Shown here piece after piece: positions 9,625 to 17,952 of a stretch of DNA of 64,000 nt. Position numbers and translations under genes: made by a program. The notes under the pieces are model-generated. The model saw nothing but the letters and a program-made list of their open reading frames with translations, was not told the DNA's origin and did no database searches. Origin of the DNA: Rhizobium album (GTDB lineage Bacteria > Pseudomonadota > Alphaproteobacteria > Rhizobiales > Rhizobiaceae); contig NZ_QFBC01000001.1 in NCBI RefSeq assembly GCF_003122325.1, positions 372,001-436,000 of the forward strand, written 5' to 3'. Positions within the stretch are counted from its first letter, which is position 1, and each line of letters opens with the position of its first letter.

Positions 9625-12531
9625 ATGACCGATACCGCTGAAAAGATCGACTATTCCAAGACGCTTTACCTGCCCGAAACCGAATTCCCGATGCGCGCCG
9701 GCCTGCCGCAGAAGGAGCCGGAAATGGTGGCCCGCTGGCAGTCCATGGGCCTCTACAAGCAACTGCGCGCCTCTGCCGCCGGCCGCGAAAAATTCGTGCT
9801 GCACGATGGCCCGCCCTATGCCAACGGCAACATCCATATCGGCCACGCGCTGAACAAGATCCTCAAGGATGTCATCACCCGCTCGTTCCAGATGCGCGGC
9901 TATGATTCCAACTACGTTCCGGGTTGGGATTGCCACGGCCTGCCGATCGAATGGAAGATCGAGGAAAAATACCGCGAGAAGGGCAAGAACAAGGACGAGG
10001 TTCCGGTCAACGAATTCCGCCAGGAATGCCGCGAATTCGCCGCCGGCTGGATCAAGGTGCAGTCGGAGGAGTTCAAGCGCCTCGGCATCGAGGGCGACTT
10101 CGACAATCCCTACACGACGATGAACTTCCATTCGGAAGCCCGCATCGCCGGTGAACTCTTGAAGATCGCCAAGTCCGGCCAGCTCTATCGCGGCTCGAAG
10201 CCGATCATGTGGTCGGTGGTCGAGCGCACGGCGCTTGCCGAAGCCGAAGTCGAGTACCAGGACTACGAAAGCGACATGATCTGGGTGAAGTTCCCGGTCG
10301 TCGAAGGCCCGGAAGCCTTCGCGGGCGCATTCGTCGTCATCTGGACGACCACGCCCTGGACGATCCCCGGCAACCGCGCCATCGCCTTCTCCTCGCGTTA
10401 CGGCTACGGCCTTTACGAGGTCACCGCCGCCGAGAACGACTTCGGCCCGCAGCCGGGCGAGAAGCTGATCTTCGCCCGTCGTCTTGCGGAAGAATGCGCC
10501 GCCAAGGCCAAGGTGACGCTCAACCTCGTGCGCGAGATCGAAGGCACCGAGCTCGGCGCCATCCTTTGCGCCCACCCGCTCGCTTCCCTCGGCTACGATT
10601 TCAAGGTGCCGCTGCTCGACGGCGACCATGTCACCGACGATGCCGGTACGGGTTTCGTGCATACCGCCCCCAGCCACGGCCGTGAAGACTTCGATGCCTG
10701 GATGGCCAATGCCCGCGCTCTCGATGCCCGCGGCATCTCGACGAAGATCCCGTTCACTGTCGATGACGCCGGTTTCTACACAGCGGATGCGCCCGGCTTC
10801 GGTCCGGAGTCCGAAGGCGGCGCCGCGCGCGTCATCGACGACAAGGGCAAGAAGGGCGATGCCAATGATCGCGTCATCAAGGCGCTTATCGCCGCCGGCA
10901 ACCTGTTCGCCCGCGGACGGTTGAAGCACACCTATCCGCACAGCTGGCGTTCCAAGAAACCGGTGATCTTCCGCAACACGCCGCAGTGGTTCGTCTACAT
11001 GGACAAGGTGCTGGCCGACGGCACGACGCTGCGTTCGCGCGCCCTCAAGGCGATCGACGACACCCGTTTCGTGCCCGCCGCCGGCCAGAACCGCCTGCGC
11101 GCCATGATCGAAAGCCGCCCGGACTGGGTTCTTTCCCGTCAAAGAGCCTGGGGCGTGCCGATCTGCGTCTTCGTTGATGAGAAGGGCGAGATCCTGCAGG
11201 ACGAGGCGGTCAATGCCCGCATCCTCGAAGCCTTCGAGAAGGAAGGCGCCGATGCCTGGTTCACCGAGGGTGCCAAGGAGCGTTTCCTCGGCAACGGCCA
11301 CGACCATGAGAAGTGGACGCAGGTGCGCGACATTCTCGACGTCTGGTTCGACTCGGGTTCGACCCACAGCTTCACGCTGGAAGATCGCCCCGACCTGAAA
11401 TGGCCGGCCGACGTCTACCTCGAAGGCTCCGACCAGCATCGCGGCTGGTTCCATTCCTCGCTGCTGGAATCGGCGGCGACGCGTGGCCGCGCGCCCTACG
11501 ACGCCGTCATCACCCATGGCTTCACCATGGACGAGAAGGGCGAGAAGATGTCGAAGTCGAAAGGCAACGTCGTCTCGCCGCAGGAGGTGATGAAGGATGC
11601 CGGCGCCGATATCCTGCGCCTCTGGGTCATGACCACCGATTATTGGGACGACCAGCGCCTTGGCAAGGCGATCCTCCAGACCAACATCGACGCCTACCGC
11701 AAGCTGCGCAACACGGTGCGCTGGATGCTCGGCACGCTCGCCCACGACAAGGGCGAGGAGATCGCCTATGCCGACATGCCGCAGCTCGAAAAGCTGATGC
11801 TGCATCGCCTGTCGCAGCTCGACCAGCTGGTGCGCGAATCCTACGACGCCTTCGACTTCAAGCGCATCACCCGCGCGCTGATCGATTTCTCGAATGTCGA
11901 GCTTTCGGCCTTCTACTTCGATATCCGCAAGGATGCGCTTTATTGCGACGCGCCGTCGAGCCTGCGCCGGCGTGCCGCACTTGCGGCGATCCGCAAGATC
12001 TTCGATTGCCTGGTGACCTGGCTTTCGCCGATGCTGCCCTTCACCATGGAAGAGGCATGGCTGTCGCGCAATCCGGCCGCCGTCTCGGTGCATCTCGAAC
12101 AGTTCCCGGTCATTCCCGCCGAATGGCGCAACGATGCGCTGGAAGCGAAATGGGAAAAGGTCCGCGAGGTCCGCAAGGTCGTCACCGGCGCCCTGGAAAT
12201 CGAGCGCAAGGACAAGCGTATCGGCTCGTCGCTGGAAGCCGCACCCGTCGTCCATATCGCCGATGCCGAGCTTCTGGCGGCGCTGGAAGGCCAGGATTTC
12301 GAGGAAATCTGCATCACCTCGGGCATCTCCATCGTCTCCGGCGAAGGCCCGGCCGATGCTTTCCGTCTGCCTGAAGTGGCGGGCGTCAGCGTCGAGCCGA
12401 AGCTTGCCGAAGGCGTCAAATGCGCCCGTTCCTGGCGCATCACCACCGATGTCGGCACCGACCCGGCCTATCCGGATGTGTCGGCGCGCGATGCCGCGGC
12501 GCTAAGGGAACTGGGCGTATTGCCTGCATAA
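9625..12531 (+). CDS. ileS: Isoleucyl-tRNA synthetase
   Basis: IleS charges tRNA-Ile and edits misactivated valine. The product is about 968 residues. The class I signature HIGH is at residues 71-74 ([13 protein letters not shown]) and KMSKS at 641-645. The editing domain carries the conserved [13 protein letters not shown] segment. The C-terminus ends without an obvious cysteine-rich zinc finger, which some IleS types have. The start at 9625 gives the usual rhizobial N-terminus [18 protein letters not shown]; an ATG at 9613 with a purine-rich stretch ahead is an alternative. Two stable hairpins follow the stop. Confidence 0.98.
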   Translation: MTDTAEKIDYSKTLYLPETEFPMRAGLPQKEPEMVARWQSMGLYKQLRASAAGREKFVLHDGPPYANGNIHIGHALNKILKDVITRSFQMRGYDSNYVPGWDCHGLPIEWKIEEKYREKGKNKDEVPVNEFRQECREFAAGWIKVQSEEFKRLGIEGDFDNPYTTMNFHSEARIAGELLKIAKSGQLYRGSKPIMWSVVERTALAEAEVEYQDYESDMIWVKFPVVEGPEAFAGAFVVIWTTTPWTIPGNRAIAFSSRYGYGLYEVTAAENDFGPQPGEKLIFARRLAEECAAKAKVTLNLVREIEGTELGAILCAHPLASLGYDFKVPLLDGDHVTDDAGTGFVHTAPSHGREDFDAWMANARALDARGISTKIPFTVDDAGFYTADAPGFGPESEGGAARVIDDKGKKGDANDRVIKALIAAGNLFARGRLKHTYPHSWRSKKPVIFRNTPQWFVYMDKVLADGTTLRSRALKAIDDTRFVPAAGQNRLRAMIESRPDWVLSRQRAWGVPICVFVDEKGEILQDEAVNARILEAFEKEGADAWFTEGAKERFLGNGHDHEKWTQVRDILDVWFDSGSTHSFTLEDRPDLKWPADVYLEGSDQHRGWFHSSLLESAATRGRAPYDAVITHGFTMDEKGEKMSKSKGNVVSPQEVMKDAGADILRLWVMTTDYWDDQRLGKAILQTNIDAYRKLRNTVRWMLGTLAHDKGEEIAYADMPQLEKLMLHRLSQLDQLVRESYDAFDFKRITRALIDFSNVELSAFYFDIRKDALYCDAPSSLRRRAALAAIRKIFDCLVTWLSPMLPFTMEEAWLSRNPAAVSVHLEQFPVIPAEWRNDALEAKWEKVREVRKVVTGALEIERKDKRIGSSLEAAPVVHIADAELLAALEGQDFEEICITSGISIVSGEGPADAFRLPEVAGVSVEPKLAEGVKCARSWRITTDVGTDPAYPDVSARDAAALRELGVLPA

Positions 12532-12537
12532 ACTCTG

Positions 12538-12569
12538 CCGGATGAATTGCGCTTTGGCGGTTCATCCGG
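12538..12569. terminator. First hairpin downstream of ileS
   Basis: A perfect 9-bp stem (CCGGATGAA with TTCATCCGG) enclosing a 14-base loop lies seven bases after the ileS stop. It lacks a T-run, so it may stabilise the 3' end or act with the next hairpin. Confidence 0.55.
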
Positions 12570-12575
12570 TAAAGC

Positions 12576-12604
12576 TGCCTGAAAATGGCCGGATTTTTCA
12601 GGCA
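12576..12604 (+). terminator. Second hairpin downstream of ileS
   Basis: A perfect 10-bp stem (TGCCTGAAAA with TTTTCAGGCA) with a 9-base loop. The T-rich arm resembles an intrinsic terminator stem but no T-run follows. Confidence 0.6.
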
Positions 12605-12676
12605 ATCGCATGGTTAAAGGGCGATGAAATGGGGATGCCGGCACTATAAAGCACCGGCATGGCTGGAAGGGTACGC

Positions 12677-13297
12677 ATGAAGATCACGCACGAGTTTCGA
12701 GTAGCCGCCGGCATGGTTGCGCTTGTCGGCGCCTGCCTGTCGCTGTCCAGTTGCATGAGCAGCCCAACCTACGGCACCGACAAGACGGCGGCGGAGCAGT
12801 TGATCACCGACCTCGGTGACGCCACGGCCCTGACGACGAAGAAGGACAGGAACCTCAAATATTCGCCGCGTCCAGGCCTTGTCCTTCCAGGTGAATCCAA
12901 CAAGCTGGCCTTGGTCGAGCCGCAGGAATCGCTGGCCGGCAAGAACAACCCGCAATGGGTGGAATCGCCGGAAGAAACCCGCAAGCGCCTGGTTGACGAT
13001 GCCGAACTCAACAAGAACAAGCCGCATTACCGCTCGCCGCTGGCGCTGACCGGCGCCAATGCCCGCAGCCTGAACACCGACGAGCAACTGGCCACCTATC
13101 GCGCCGCCCGCGCCGAACAGAAGAGCGCCTATAGCGACCGCCGCTACCTGAGCGATCCGCCGACGGAATATCGCGCCGTGTCCGACCAGGCCGCCCTCGA
13201 CGATCTCGGCGAGCCCGAGCGCAAGAAGGAAAAGCGGCGCAAGAAAGAAGCCGCGGCGGAGAAGCAGAGCAGCCGCTGGTGGATGCCGTTCCAATAA
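12677..13297 (+). CDS. Conserved hypothetical lipoprotein
   Basis: A 206-residue predicted lipoprotein. The signal peptide MKITHEFRVAAGMVALVGAC is followed by the lipobox LSSC with the acylated cysteine at residue 26. The mature part is hydrophilic and probably mostly disordered, with a Lys/Glu-rich tail (ERKKEKRRKKEAAAEK) ending in SRWWMPFQ. I know of no assigned function. The ATG at 12677 is preferred because GGAAGGG precedes it and the lipoprotein signal then starts correctly; an ATG at 12659 would add six residues. A terminator follows the stop. Confidence 0.85.
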   Translation: MKITHEFRVAAGMVALVGACLSLSSCMSSPTYGTDKTAAEQLITDLGDATALTTKKDRNLKYSPRPGLVLPGESNKLALVEPQESLAGKNNPQWVESPEETRKRLVDDAELNKNKPHYRSPLALTGANARSLNTDEQLATYRAARAEQKSAYSDRRYLSDPPTEYRAVSDQAALDDLGEPERKKEKRRKKEAAAEKQSSRWWMPFQ

Positions 13298-13325
13298 ATC
13301 GTTTGCCGATCGGCAAAACCAACAG

Positions 13326-13352
13326 AACGCGGCGCTCCGGTGTCGCGTTTTT
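13326..13352 (+). terminator. Rho-independent terminator after the lipoprotein gene
   Basis: The stem AACGCGGC paired with GTCGCGTT (one wobble) is followed by a run of six T. It ends 18 bases before the GNAT start, so the GNAT gene probably has its own promoter or depends on readthrough. Confidence 0.8.
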
Positions 13353-13369
13353 TATGTCGGGTGGGAAAC

Positions 13370-13879
13370 ATGGATGCTGAGGTAAAGGGCAAGACCCGCA
13401 GGAATTTCACGATCCGCGAGGCGGTGGTCGAGGATTGTGCTGTCATTTTGGGTTTCATCCGCGAACTGGCGATTTACGAAAAGGCCGAACACGAGGTGGA
13501 GGCGACACCGGAAAGTATTGCCGCGTCGCTGTTCGGGCTTTCGTCGGTGACGCGCGGGCTGATCTGCGAGCATGAGGGCAGGGCGGTCGGCTTCGCGGTC
13601 TGGTTCTTCAGCTATTCCACCTGGCTGGCGAAGAACGGGCTTTATCTCGAAGATCTCTATGTCACGCCGGACTACCGCGGCTCCGGCGCCGGCAAGGTGT
13701 TGTTGAAGCGCCTGGCGAAGATCGCCGTTGACAATGGCTGCGGCCGGTTCGAATGGAGCGTGCTCGACTGGAACACGCCGGCAATCGAGGTCTACGACGC
13801 CATCGGCGCCGAACCGCAGAACGAGTGGATCCGCTATCGCATGAGCGGCGAAACGCTGAAGGCTTTTGCCGAAGGCTGA
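13370..13879 (+). CDS. GNAT family N-acetyltransferase
   Basis: A 169-residue single-domain GCN5-related acetyltransferase. The acetyl-CoA binding motif A is LEDLYVTPDYRGSGAGKVLL, with the R-G-x-G-x-G-K pattern. The late segment WSVLDWNTPAIEVYDAIGA is typical of the diamine acetyltransferase-like branch (spermidine/thialysine type), so a polyamine or amino-acid amine is a possible acceptor, but the substrate is not proven. The start was set at the ATG after GGTGGGA; codons upstream overlap the terminator. Confidence 0.9.
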   Translation: MDAEVKGKTRRNFTIREAVVEDCAVILGFIRELAIYEKAEHEVEATPESIAASLFGLSSVTRGLICEHEGRAVGFAVWFFSYSTWLAKNGLYLEDLYVTPDYRGSGAGKVLLKRLAKIAVDNGCGRFEWSVLDWNTPAIEVYDAIGAEPQNEWIRYRMSGETLKAFAEG

Positions 13880-13907
13880 GGATCAGCCGGACCGGCCGGG
13901 CAGGCGG

Positions 13908-14366
13908 TCATCGCGGCTCTCTCCGCTCGTGAAAAAAGCTCCTGAGCATCACCCGTGCCTCGTTTTCGGAAAAACCTGAATAGACGTCCGGCGCGTGGTG
14001 GCAGGTCGGCTGGCGGAAGAAGCGCACGCCGTTGTCGACTGCGCCGCCCTTTTCATCCTCGGCGCCGTAATAGAGCCGCCGGATGCGGGCAAACGAGATC
14101 GCCGCGGCGCACATGGTGCAGGGTTCGAGCGTGACGTAGAGATCGGCGCCGGTCAGCCGCTCCTGTCCGAGATCGGCGGCGGCCTGACGGAGCACGAGGA
14201 CCTCGGCATGGGCGGTGACGTCGTTCATCTCGCGGTTGCGGTTGCCGCTGCTGGCGATGACCGCGCCATCGAGCACCAGCACGGCACCGACCGGGATTTC
14301 GCCGCGTCCAGCTGCCGCTTTCGCCTCCTCGAGCGCGAGCGCCATGAATTGATTTGTCGGCGCCAT
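13908..14366 (-). CDS. tadA: tRNA-specific adenosine deaminase
   Basis: TadA converts A34 to inosine in tRNA-Arg(ACG) and is usually essential. The 152-residue protein has the zinc-binding cytidine-deaminase motifs: His53-Ala-Glu55 (the catalytic glutamate) and P82-C83-x-x-C86. The tail contains the tRNA-binding FFRQPTCHHAPDVYSGF segment. The open frame continues far upstream, but that part is antisense to rluB and has no family similarity, so the ATG at 14366 is used. It is divergent from rluB with only about 70 bases between the starts. Confidence 0.96.
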   Translation of the reverse strand: MAPTNQFMALALEEAKAAAGRGEIPVGAVLVLDGAVIASSGNRNREMNDVTAHAEVLVLRQAAADLGQERLTGADLYVTLEPCTMCAAAISFARIRRLYYGAEDEKGGAVDNGVRFFRQPTCHHAPDVYSGFSENEARVMLRSFFHERREPR

Positions 14367-14433
14367 GCAACTATTTCCTCTTAACCCCGACCGCACGACC
14401 TGATACGACAGCCAAAACCAAGGCAAACAACAA

Positions 14434-16500
14434 ATGACATCCAAAGACAAGCCCAAGCGGGCAGCCGGCAAACCGTTCGCCGGCGACAAGAAGACCAAGG
14501 CTCCGGGCGAGGCTGCGGAAAAGAAGGCGAATGCGGCCAGATCCGCAAAGCCGAAGCCGGCCGTCGATGCGGCGCCGGAAAGCGGTCCGGACAAGCCCGA
14601 ACGTATTTCAAAAATCCTCGCCCGCGCCGGCGTGGCCTCGCGCCGCGATGTCGAGCGCATGATTTCCGAAGGCCGCGTGCGGCTGAACGGCACGCTTCTG
14701 GAGACGCCCGTCGTCAACGCCACGCTGTCCGACCGCATCGAGGTCGACGGCGTGCCGATCCGCGGCATCGAGCGCACCCGCCTGTGGCTCTACCACAAGC
14801 CGGCCGGCCTGGTGACCACCAATGCCGATCCGGAAGGCCGCCCGACCGTTTTCGATAACCTGCCGGAAGGCCTGCCGCGCGTCATGTCGGTCGGCCGCCT
14901 CGACATCAACACCGAAGGCCTGCTGCTGCTGACCAATGACGGCGGCCTCTCCCGCGTGCTCGAACTGCCGGCAACCGGCTGGCTGCGCCGCTACCGTGTG
15001 CGCGCCCATGGCGACATCGACCAGGCGGCGCTCGACCGGCTGAAGGAGGGCATCGCCGTCGACGGCGTGCTCTACGGCGGCATCGACGCGACGCTCGACC
15101 GCACCCAGGGCCACAATGTCTGGATCACCATGGGTCTTCGCGAAGGCAAGAACCGCGAAATCAAGAACGTCCTCGGCGCGCTCGGTCTCGAGGTCAACCG
15201 CCTGATCCGTATTTCCTACGGCCCGTTCCAGCTCGGCGACCTGCCGGAAGGCGAGGTAATCGAGGTGCGCGGCCGCACGCTGCGCGACCAGCTCGGCCCG
15301 CGTTTGATCGAGGAAGCCAAGGCGAATTTCGACGCGCCGCTCTACGACGCACCGGCTGCCGCCGCGGCTGACGAGGAAGAGAACAACTGGAAGGCCGAAG
15401 AAAAGCCGCGCAAGGCCCCGCGCGAAAAGCCGGGCGACAAGCGCGAGCGGCTGCTCGGCCGTCTCGACACCCGCAAGGACGAAACCTTCGGCAAGGGCGA
15501 GCGCAGCCGTGGTTCCGGCGGTGAAGAGCGCCCGAAGCGCAAGCCGATGGGCCATGGCCGTACCGCCAATGTCTGGATGGCGCCCGGCGCCCGTCCGGTG
15601 GCCGAAAAATCCGAAAAGACGGCCGAAGGCGGCGAAAAGCGCGCGCCGCGCGCCCGTCCGGAAGGTGCGCCGCAGTCGAAGCGCTACGGCCGCACCAAGG
15701 ACGGCCTGCCGACTCGCACCAAGACCAGTTATGATCCGGATCGCGAAAAGCGTCCGGCCGGTCGGCCCGATACCGGCCCGCGCGTCGTCGTTCAGCGCGC
15801 CGAGGAAGACAACGACTGGATCCGCGCCGACGCGCCGGCCAGCAAGCCGCGTGGGGAAGAGGGCGGTTTCGAGCGCAAGCGCTCCTTCGGTGATCGTCCG
15901 CGCGGCGAAGGCAGGCCATCCCGCGAAGGCGGCGAGCGTTCTTTTGGCGACCGCCCGGCAAAGCCGCGTGGCGAGCGCTCCGATCGTGGTGACCGTCCCT
16001 CCGGGGATCGGCCGCGTGGTGAAGGCAGGCCGGCCCGCAGCGAAGGCGGCGAGCGTCCGCGTGGACGTTCGCTCCCGGCGGAAGGTCGTGGTGATCGTCC
16101 GGCTCGTGGCGACCGACCCTTCGGCGATCGTCCGGCAAAGCCGCGCGGAGAGCGTTCCGATCGTCCCCGGGGCGAAGGCAGTGAGCGCCCGCGGTCGCGG
16201 CCGTTTGCGGCGGAAGGCCGTGAGGAGCGCCCGGCCCGTGGTGAGCGGCCTGCCGGTGACCGGCCCTTCAAGCCGCGTGGCGAACGCTTGTTCGGCGACC
16301 GGCCGGCGCGTGACGGCGCGGAGGGCGATCGGCCGAGAGGCGGCAAGCCCGCCGGCAAATCCTTCGGCGGAAAGCCGGGCGGCGCAAAATCCTTCACCGG
16401 CAAGCCGCGGGGCGACCGGCCGGATGGCGGTGGCCCGAAGGGCGGAAAACCAGGTGGCAGTCGAGGTGGGGTGAAGCGCGGTGCGGATCGTCGGCGGTGA
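14434..16500 (+). CDS. rluB: Pseudouridine synthase, RluB/RsuA family, with long disordered tail
   Basis: RluB-type enzymes isomerise a uridine in 23S rRNA helix 80. A basic lead of about 50 residues precedes the S4 RNA-binding domain (about 54-100) and the catalytic domain, which has GRLDINTEGLLLLTNDGG with the catalytic aspartate at residue 157. After about residue 300 comes a low-complexity tail of some 390 residues rich in Arg, Gly, Pro, Asp and Glu. It repeats units such as GDRPAKPRGERSDR and GDRPRGEGRP. The 688-residue total is more than twice that of E. coli RluB. The tail is probably an RNA-binding disordered region. rsmD overlaps the last 20 bases, coupling two rRNA modification genes. 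Confidence 0.93.
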   Translation: MTSKDKPKRAAGKPFAGDKKTKAPGEAAEKKANAARSAKPKPAVDAAPESGPDKPERISKILARAGVASRRDVERMISEGRVRLNGTLLETPVVNATLSDRIEVDGVPIRGIERTRLWLYHKPAGLVTTNADPEGRPTVFDNLPEGLPRVMSVGRLDINTEGLLLLTNDGGLSRVLELPATGWLRRYRVRAHGDIDQAALDRLKEGIAVDGVLYGGIDATLDRTQGHNVWITMGLREGKNREIKNVLGALGLEVNRLIRISYGPFQLGDLPEGEVIEVRGRTLRDQLGPRLIEEAKANFDAPLYDAPAAAAADEEENNWKAEEKPRKAPREKPGDKRERLLGRLDTRKDETFGKGERSRGSGGEERPKRKPMGHGRTANVWMAPGARPVAEKSEKTAEGGEKRAPRARPEGAPQSKRYGRTKDGLPTRTKTSYDPDREKRPAGRPDTGPRVVVQRAEEDNDWIRADAPASKPRGEEGGFERKRSFGDRPRGEGRPSREGGERSFGDRPAKPRGERSDRGDRPSGDRPRGEGRPARSEGGERPRGRSLPAEGRGDRPARGDRPFGDRPAKPRGERSDRPRGEGSERPRSRPFAAEGREERPARGERPAGDRPFKPRGERLFGDRPARDGAEGDRPRGGKPAGKSFGGKPGGAKSFTGKPRGDRPDGGGPKGGKPGGSRGGVKRGADRRR
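15840..16490 (+). repeat. Internal low-complexity repeats in the rluB tail
   Basis: The coding sequence holds many degenerate copies of a short unit encoding GDRP[A/F/S]KPRGER and RPRGEGRP. They cause long open frames on both strands, all of which I regard as shadows. Such repeats are prone to slippage, so length variation between strains is expected. Confidence 0.75.
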
Positions 16501-17041
16501 ATTCAGGGGCCGCCCGCTTGCCGTTCCGCAGTCGAATGCCATCCGGCCGACCACGGACCGCACGCGCGAAAGCCTGTTCAACATCCTGGCGCATGCCTAT
16601 CCGGAAAGCCTTGACGGCACGCGGGCGCTGGACCTGTTTGCCGGCACCGGCGCCGTTGGTCTCGAAGCCGTCTCGCGCGGCTGCAAGCAGGTGCTGTTCG
16701 TCGAAAGCAGCGTCGAAGGCCGCGGCATTCTCTGGGAAAACATCGAGGCGCTCGGCCTGCACGGCCGGGCCCGCATGCTGCGCCGTGACGCCACCAAACT
16801 CGGCACGGTGGGCACGGCGGAACCGTTCGATTTCCTGTTTGCCGATCCGCCCTATGCCCAGGGGCTGGGCGAAAAGGCGTTTGCCTCCGCCCATTCCGGC
16901 GGCTGGCTTGCCGCGGGTGCTCTGTGCATCATCGAGGAGCGTGCCGACGTGACAATCGAGGCATCTTCCGTCTTCAAGCCGCTGGAAGAGCGGACGTTCG
17001 GCGATACGAAGATGCATTTTTTCCGCTACCAGCCGGATTGA
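16481..17041 (+). CDS. rsmD: 16S rRNA (guanine(966)-N2)-methyltransferase
   Basis: RsmD methylates G966 of 16S rRNA during 30S assembly. The 186-residue protein begins MRIVGGEFRGRPLAVP, has the SAM-binding motif DLFAGTGAVGLEA (from residue 51) and the N6/N2-methyltransferase motif DPPY at 122-125. The start is a GTG that overlaps the end of rluB by 20 bases, and the family N-terminus supports it. Together with rluB it forms a ribosomal RNA modification pair. Confidence 0.96.
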   Translation: MRIVGGEFRGRPLAVPQSNAIRPTTDRTRESLFNILAHAYPESLDGTRALDLFAGTGAVGLEAVSRGCKQVLFVESSVEGRGILWENIEALGLHGRARMLRRDATKLGTVGTAEPFDFLFADPPYAQGLGEKAFASAHSGGWLAAGALCIIEERADVTIEASSVFKPLEERTFGDTKMHFFRYQPD

Positions 17042-17060
17042 TCGTCAGGGGCGCGCCGCG

Positions 17061-17948
17061 ATGCAGGACGACATAACATCCGCCGGCGCGGCGCCCCGAC
17101 GGCACAGCAGCACCTCGCCCAGCATTGCGGTCGCCTTCGGCGGCGGCGGTGCACGCGGCATCGCCCATATCCATGTCATCGAAGCCCTCGACGAACTCGG
17201 CATCCGGCCGGTGATGATCGCCGGATCGTCGATCGGCGCCATCATCGGGTCAGGCATGGCCGCCGGCATGCGCGGCCGGGAGATCGCCGATTATACGCTG
17301 GCGACCATCGGCCAGCCGAAAACCGTCGCCAACAAGCTGTGGAGCCTCAGGCCTGTCACCGTCCGGTCCGCCATGACCGGCGGTTTGCGCCTCGGCCAGT
17401 TCAATCTCGAACGCATTCTCAAGGCCTTTCTGCCGCCGGCCATTCCGAACGATTTTTCGCAGCTGCAGATCCCGTTCAAGGTGTCCGCCACCGATTATTA
17501 CGGCCAGGCCGAACTGGTGATCGAAACCGGTGAACTTTACCCGGCGCTCGCCGCCTCGGCCGCCATCCCGGCGCTGTTCATGCCGGTGCGCATCGGTGAG
17601 CGGATCATGATCGACGGCGGCATCTTCAACGCCGTGCCCTACGAACACCTGCTCGGCCATGCCGATATCGTCATCGGCGTCGATGTCGTCGGCGCGCCGG
17701 AAGGCGACGGCAGCCACATGCCCAACCGCATCGACAGCCTGTTCGGCGCCGGCCAGTTGATGATGCAGGCCAACATCGCCATGAAACTCCGGCTGCAGCC
17801 GGCGCATATTTTCCTGCGCCCGGCCGTCAACCGCTTCCGTGTTCTCGATTTCCTCAAGGCACGCGATATCCTGACGGAATCCGTCGGCATCAAGGATGAT
17901 TTGAAGCGGGCGCTGGACCGCGAATTCGAAGTTTTCGCCCGCGCATAG
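17061..17948 (+). CDS. Patatin-like phospholipase family protein
   Basis: A 295-residue patatin-domain hydrolase (RssA-like). The oxyanion motif is FGGGGARG (residues 26-33), the nucleophile serine lies in GSSIG at Ser57, and the catalytic aspartate is in DGG at Asp185. This Ser-Asp dyad indicates lipid acyl hydrolase activity, although the physiological substrate is unknown. There is no signal peptide, so it is probably cytoplasmic or membrane-associated. It starts 19 bases after rsmD and converges on the Kef-type gene with only four bases between stops. Confidence 0.93.
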   Translation: MQDDITSAGAAPRRHSSTSPSIAVAFGGGGARGIAHIHVIEALDELGIRPVMIAGSSIGAIIGSGMAAGMRGREIADYTLATIGQPKTVANKLWSLRPVTVRSAMTGGLRLGQFNLERILKAFLPPAIPNDFSQLQIPFKVSATDYYGQAELVIETGELYPALAASAAIPALFMPVRIGERIMIDGGIFNAVPYEHLLGHADIVIGVDVVGAPEGDGSHMPNRIDSLFGAGQLMMQANIAMKLRLQPAHIFLRPAVNRFRVLDFLKARDILTESVGIKDDLKRALDREFEVFARA

Positions 17949-17952
17949 CGGA

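Noticed and set aside
9508..12255. 915-codon open frame on the minus strand opposite ileS
   Set aside because: It is an antisense shadow produced by GC-rich codon bias; ileS on the plus strand has all family motifs.
12610..12617. Single ATGGTTAA word as a CtrA half-site before the lipoprotein gene
   Set aside because: One 8-base half-site without a partner is too weak to call; it also lies between hairpins of the ileS 3' region.
14608..16584. Long minus-strand and alternative plus-strand frames over the rluB tail
   Set aside because: They arise from the repetitive GC-rich tail coding sequence. The rluB frame alone contains the S4 and catalytic motifs.
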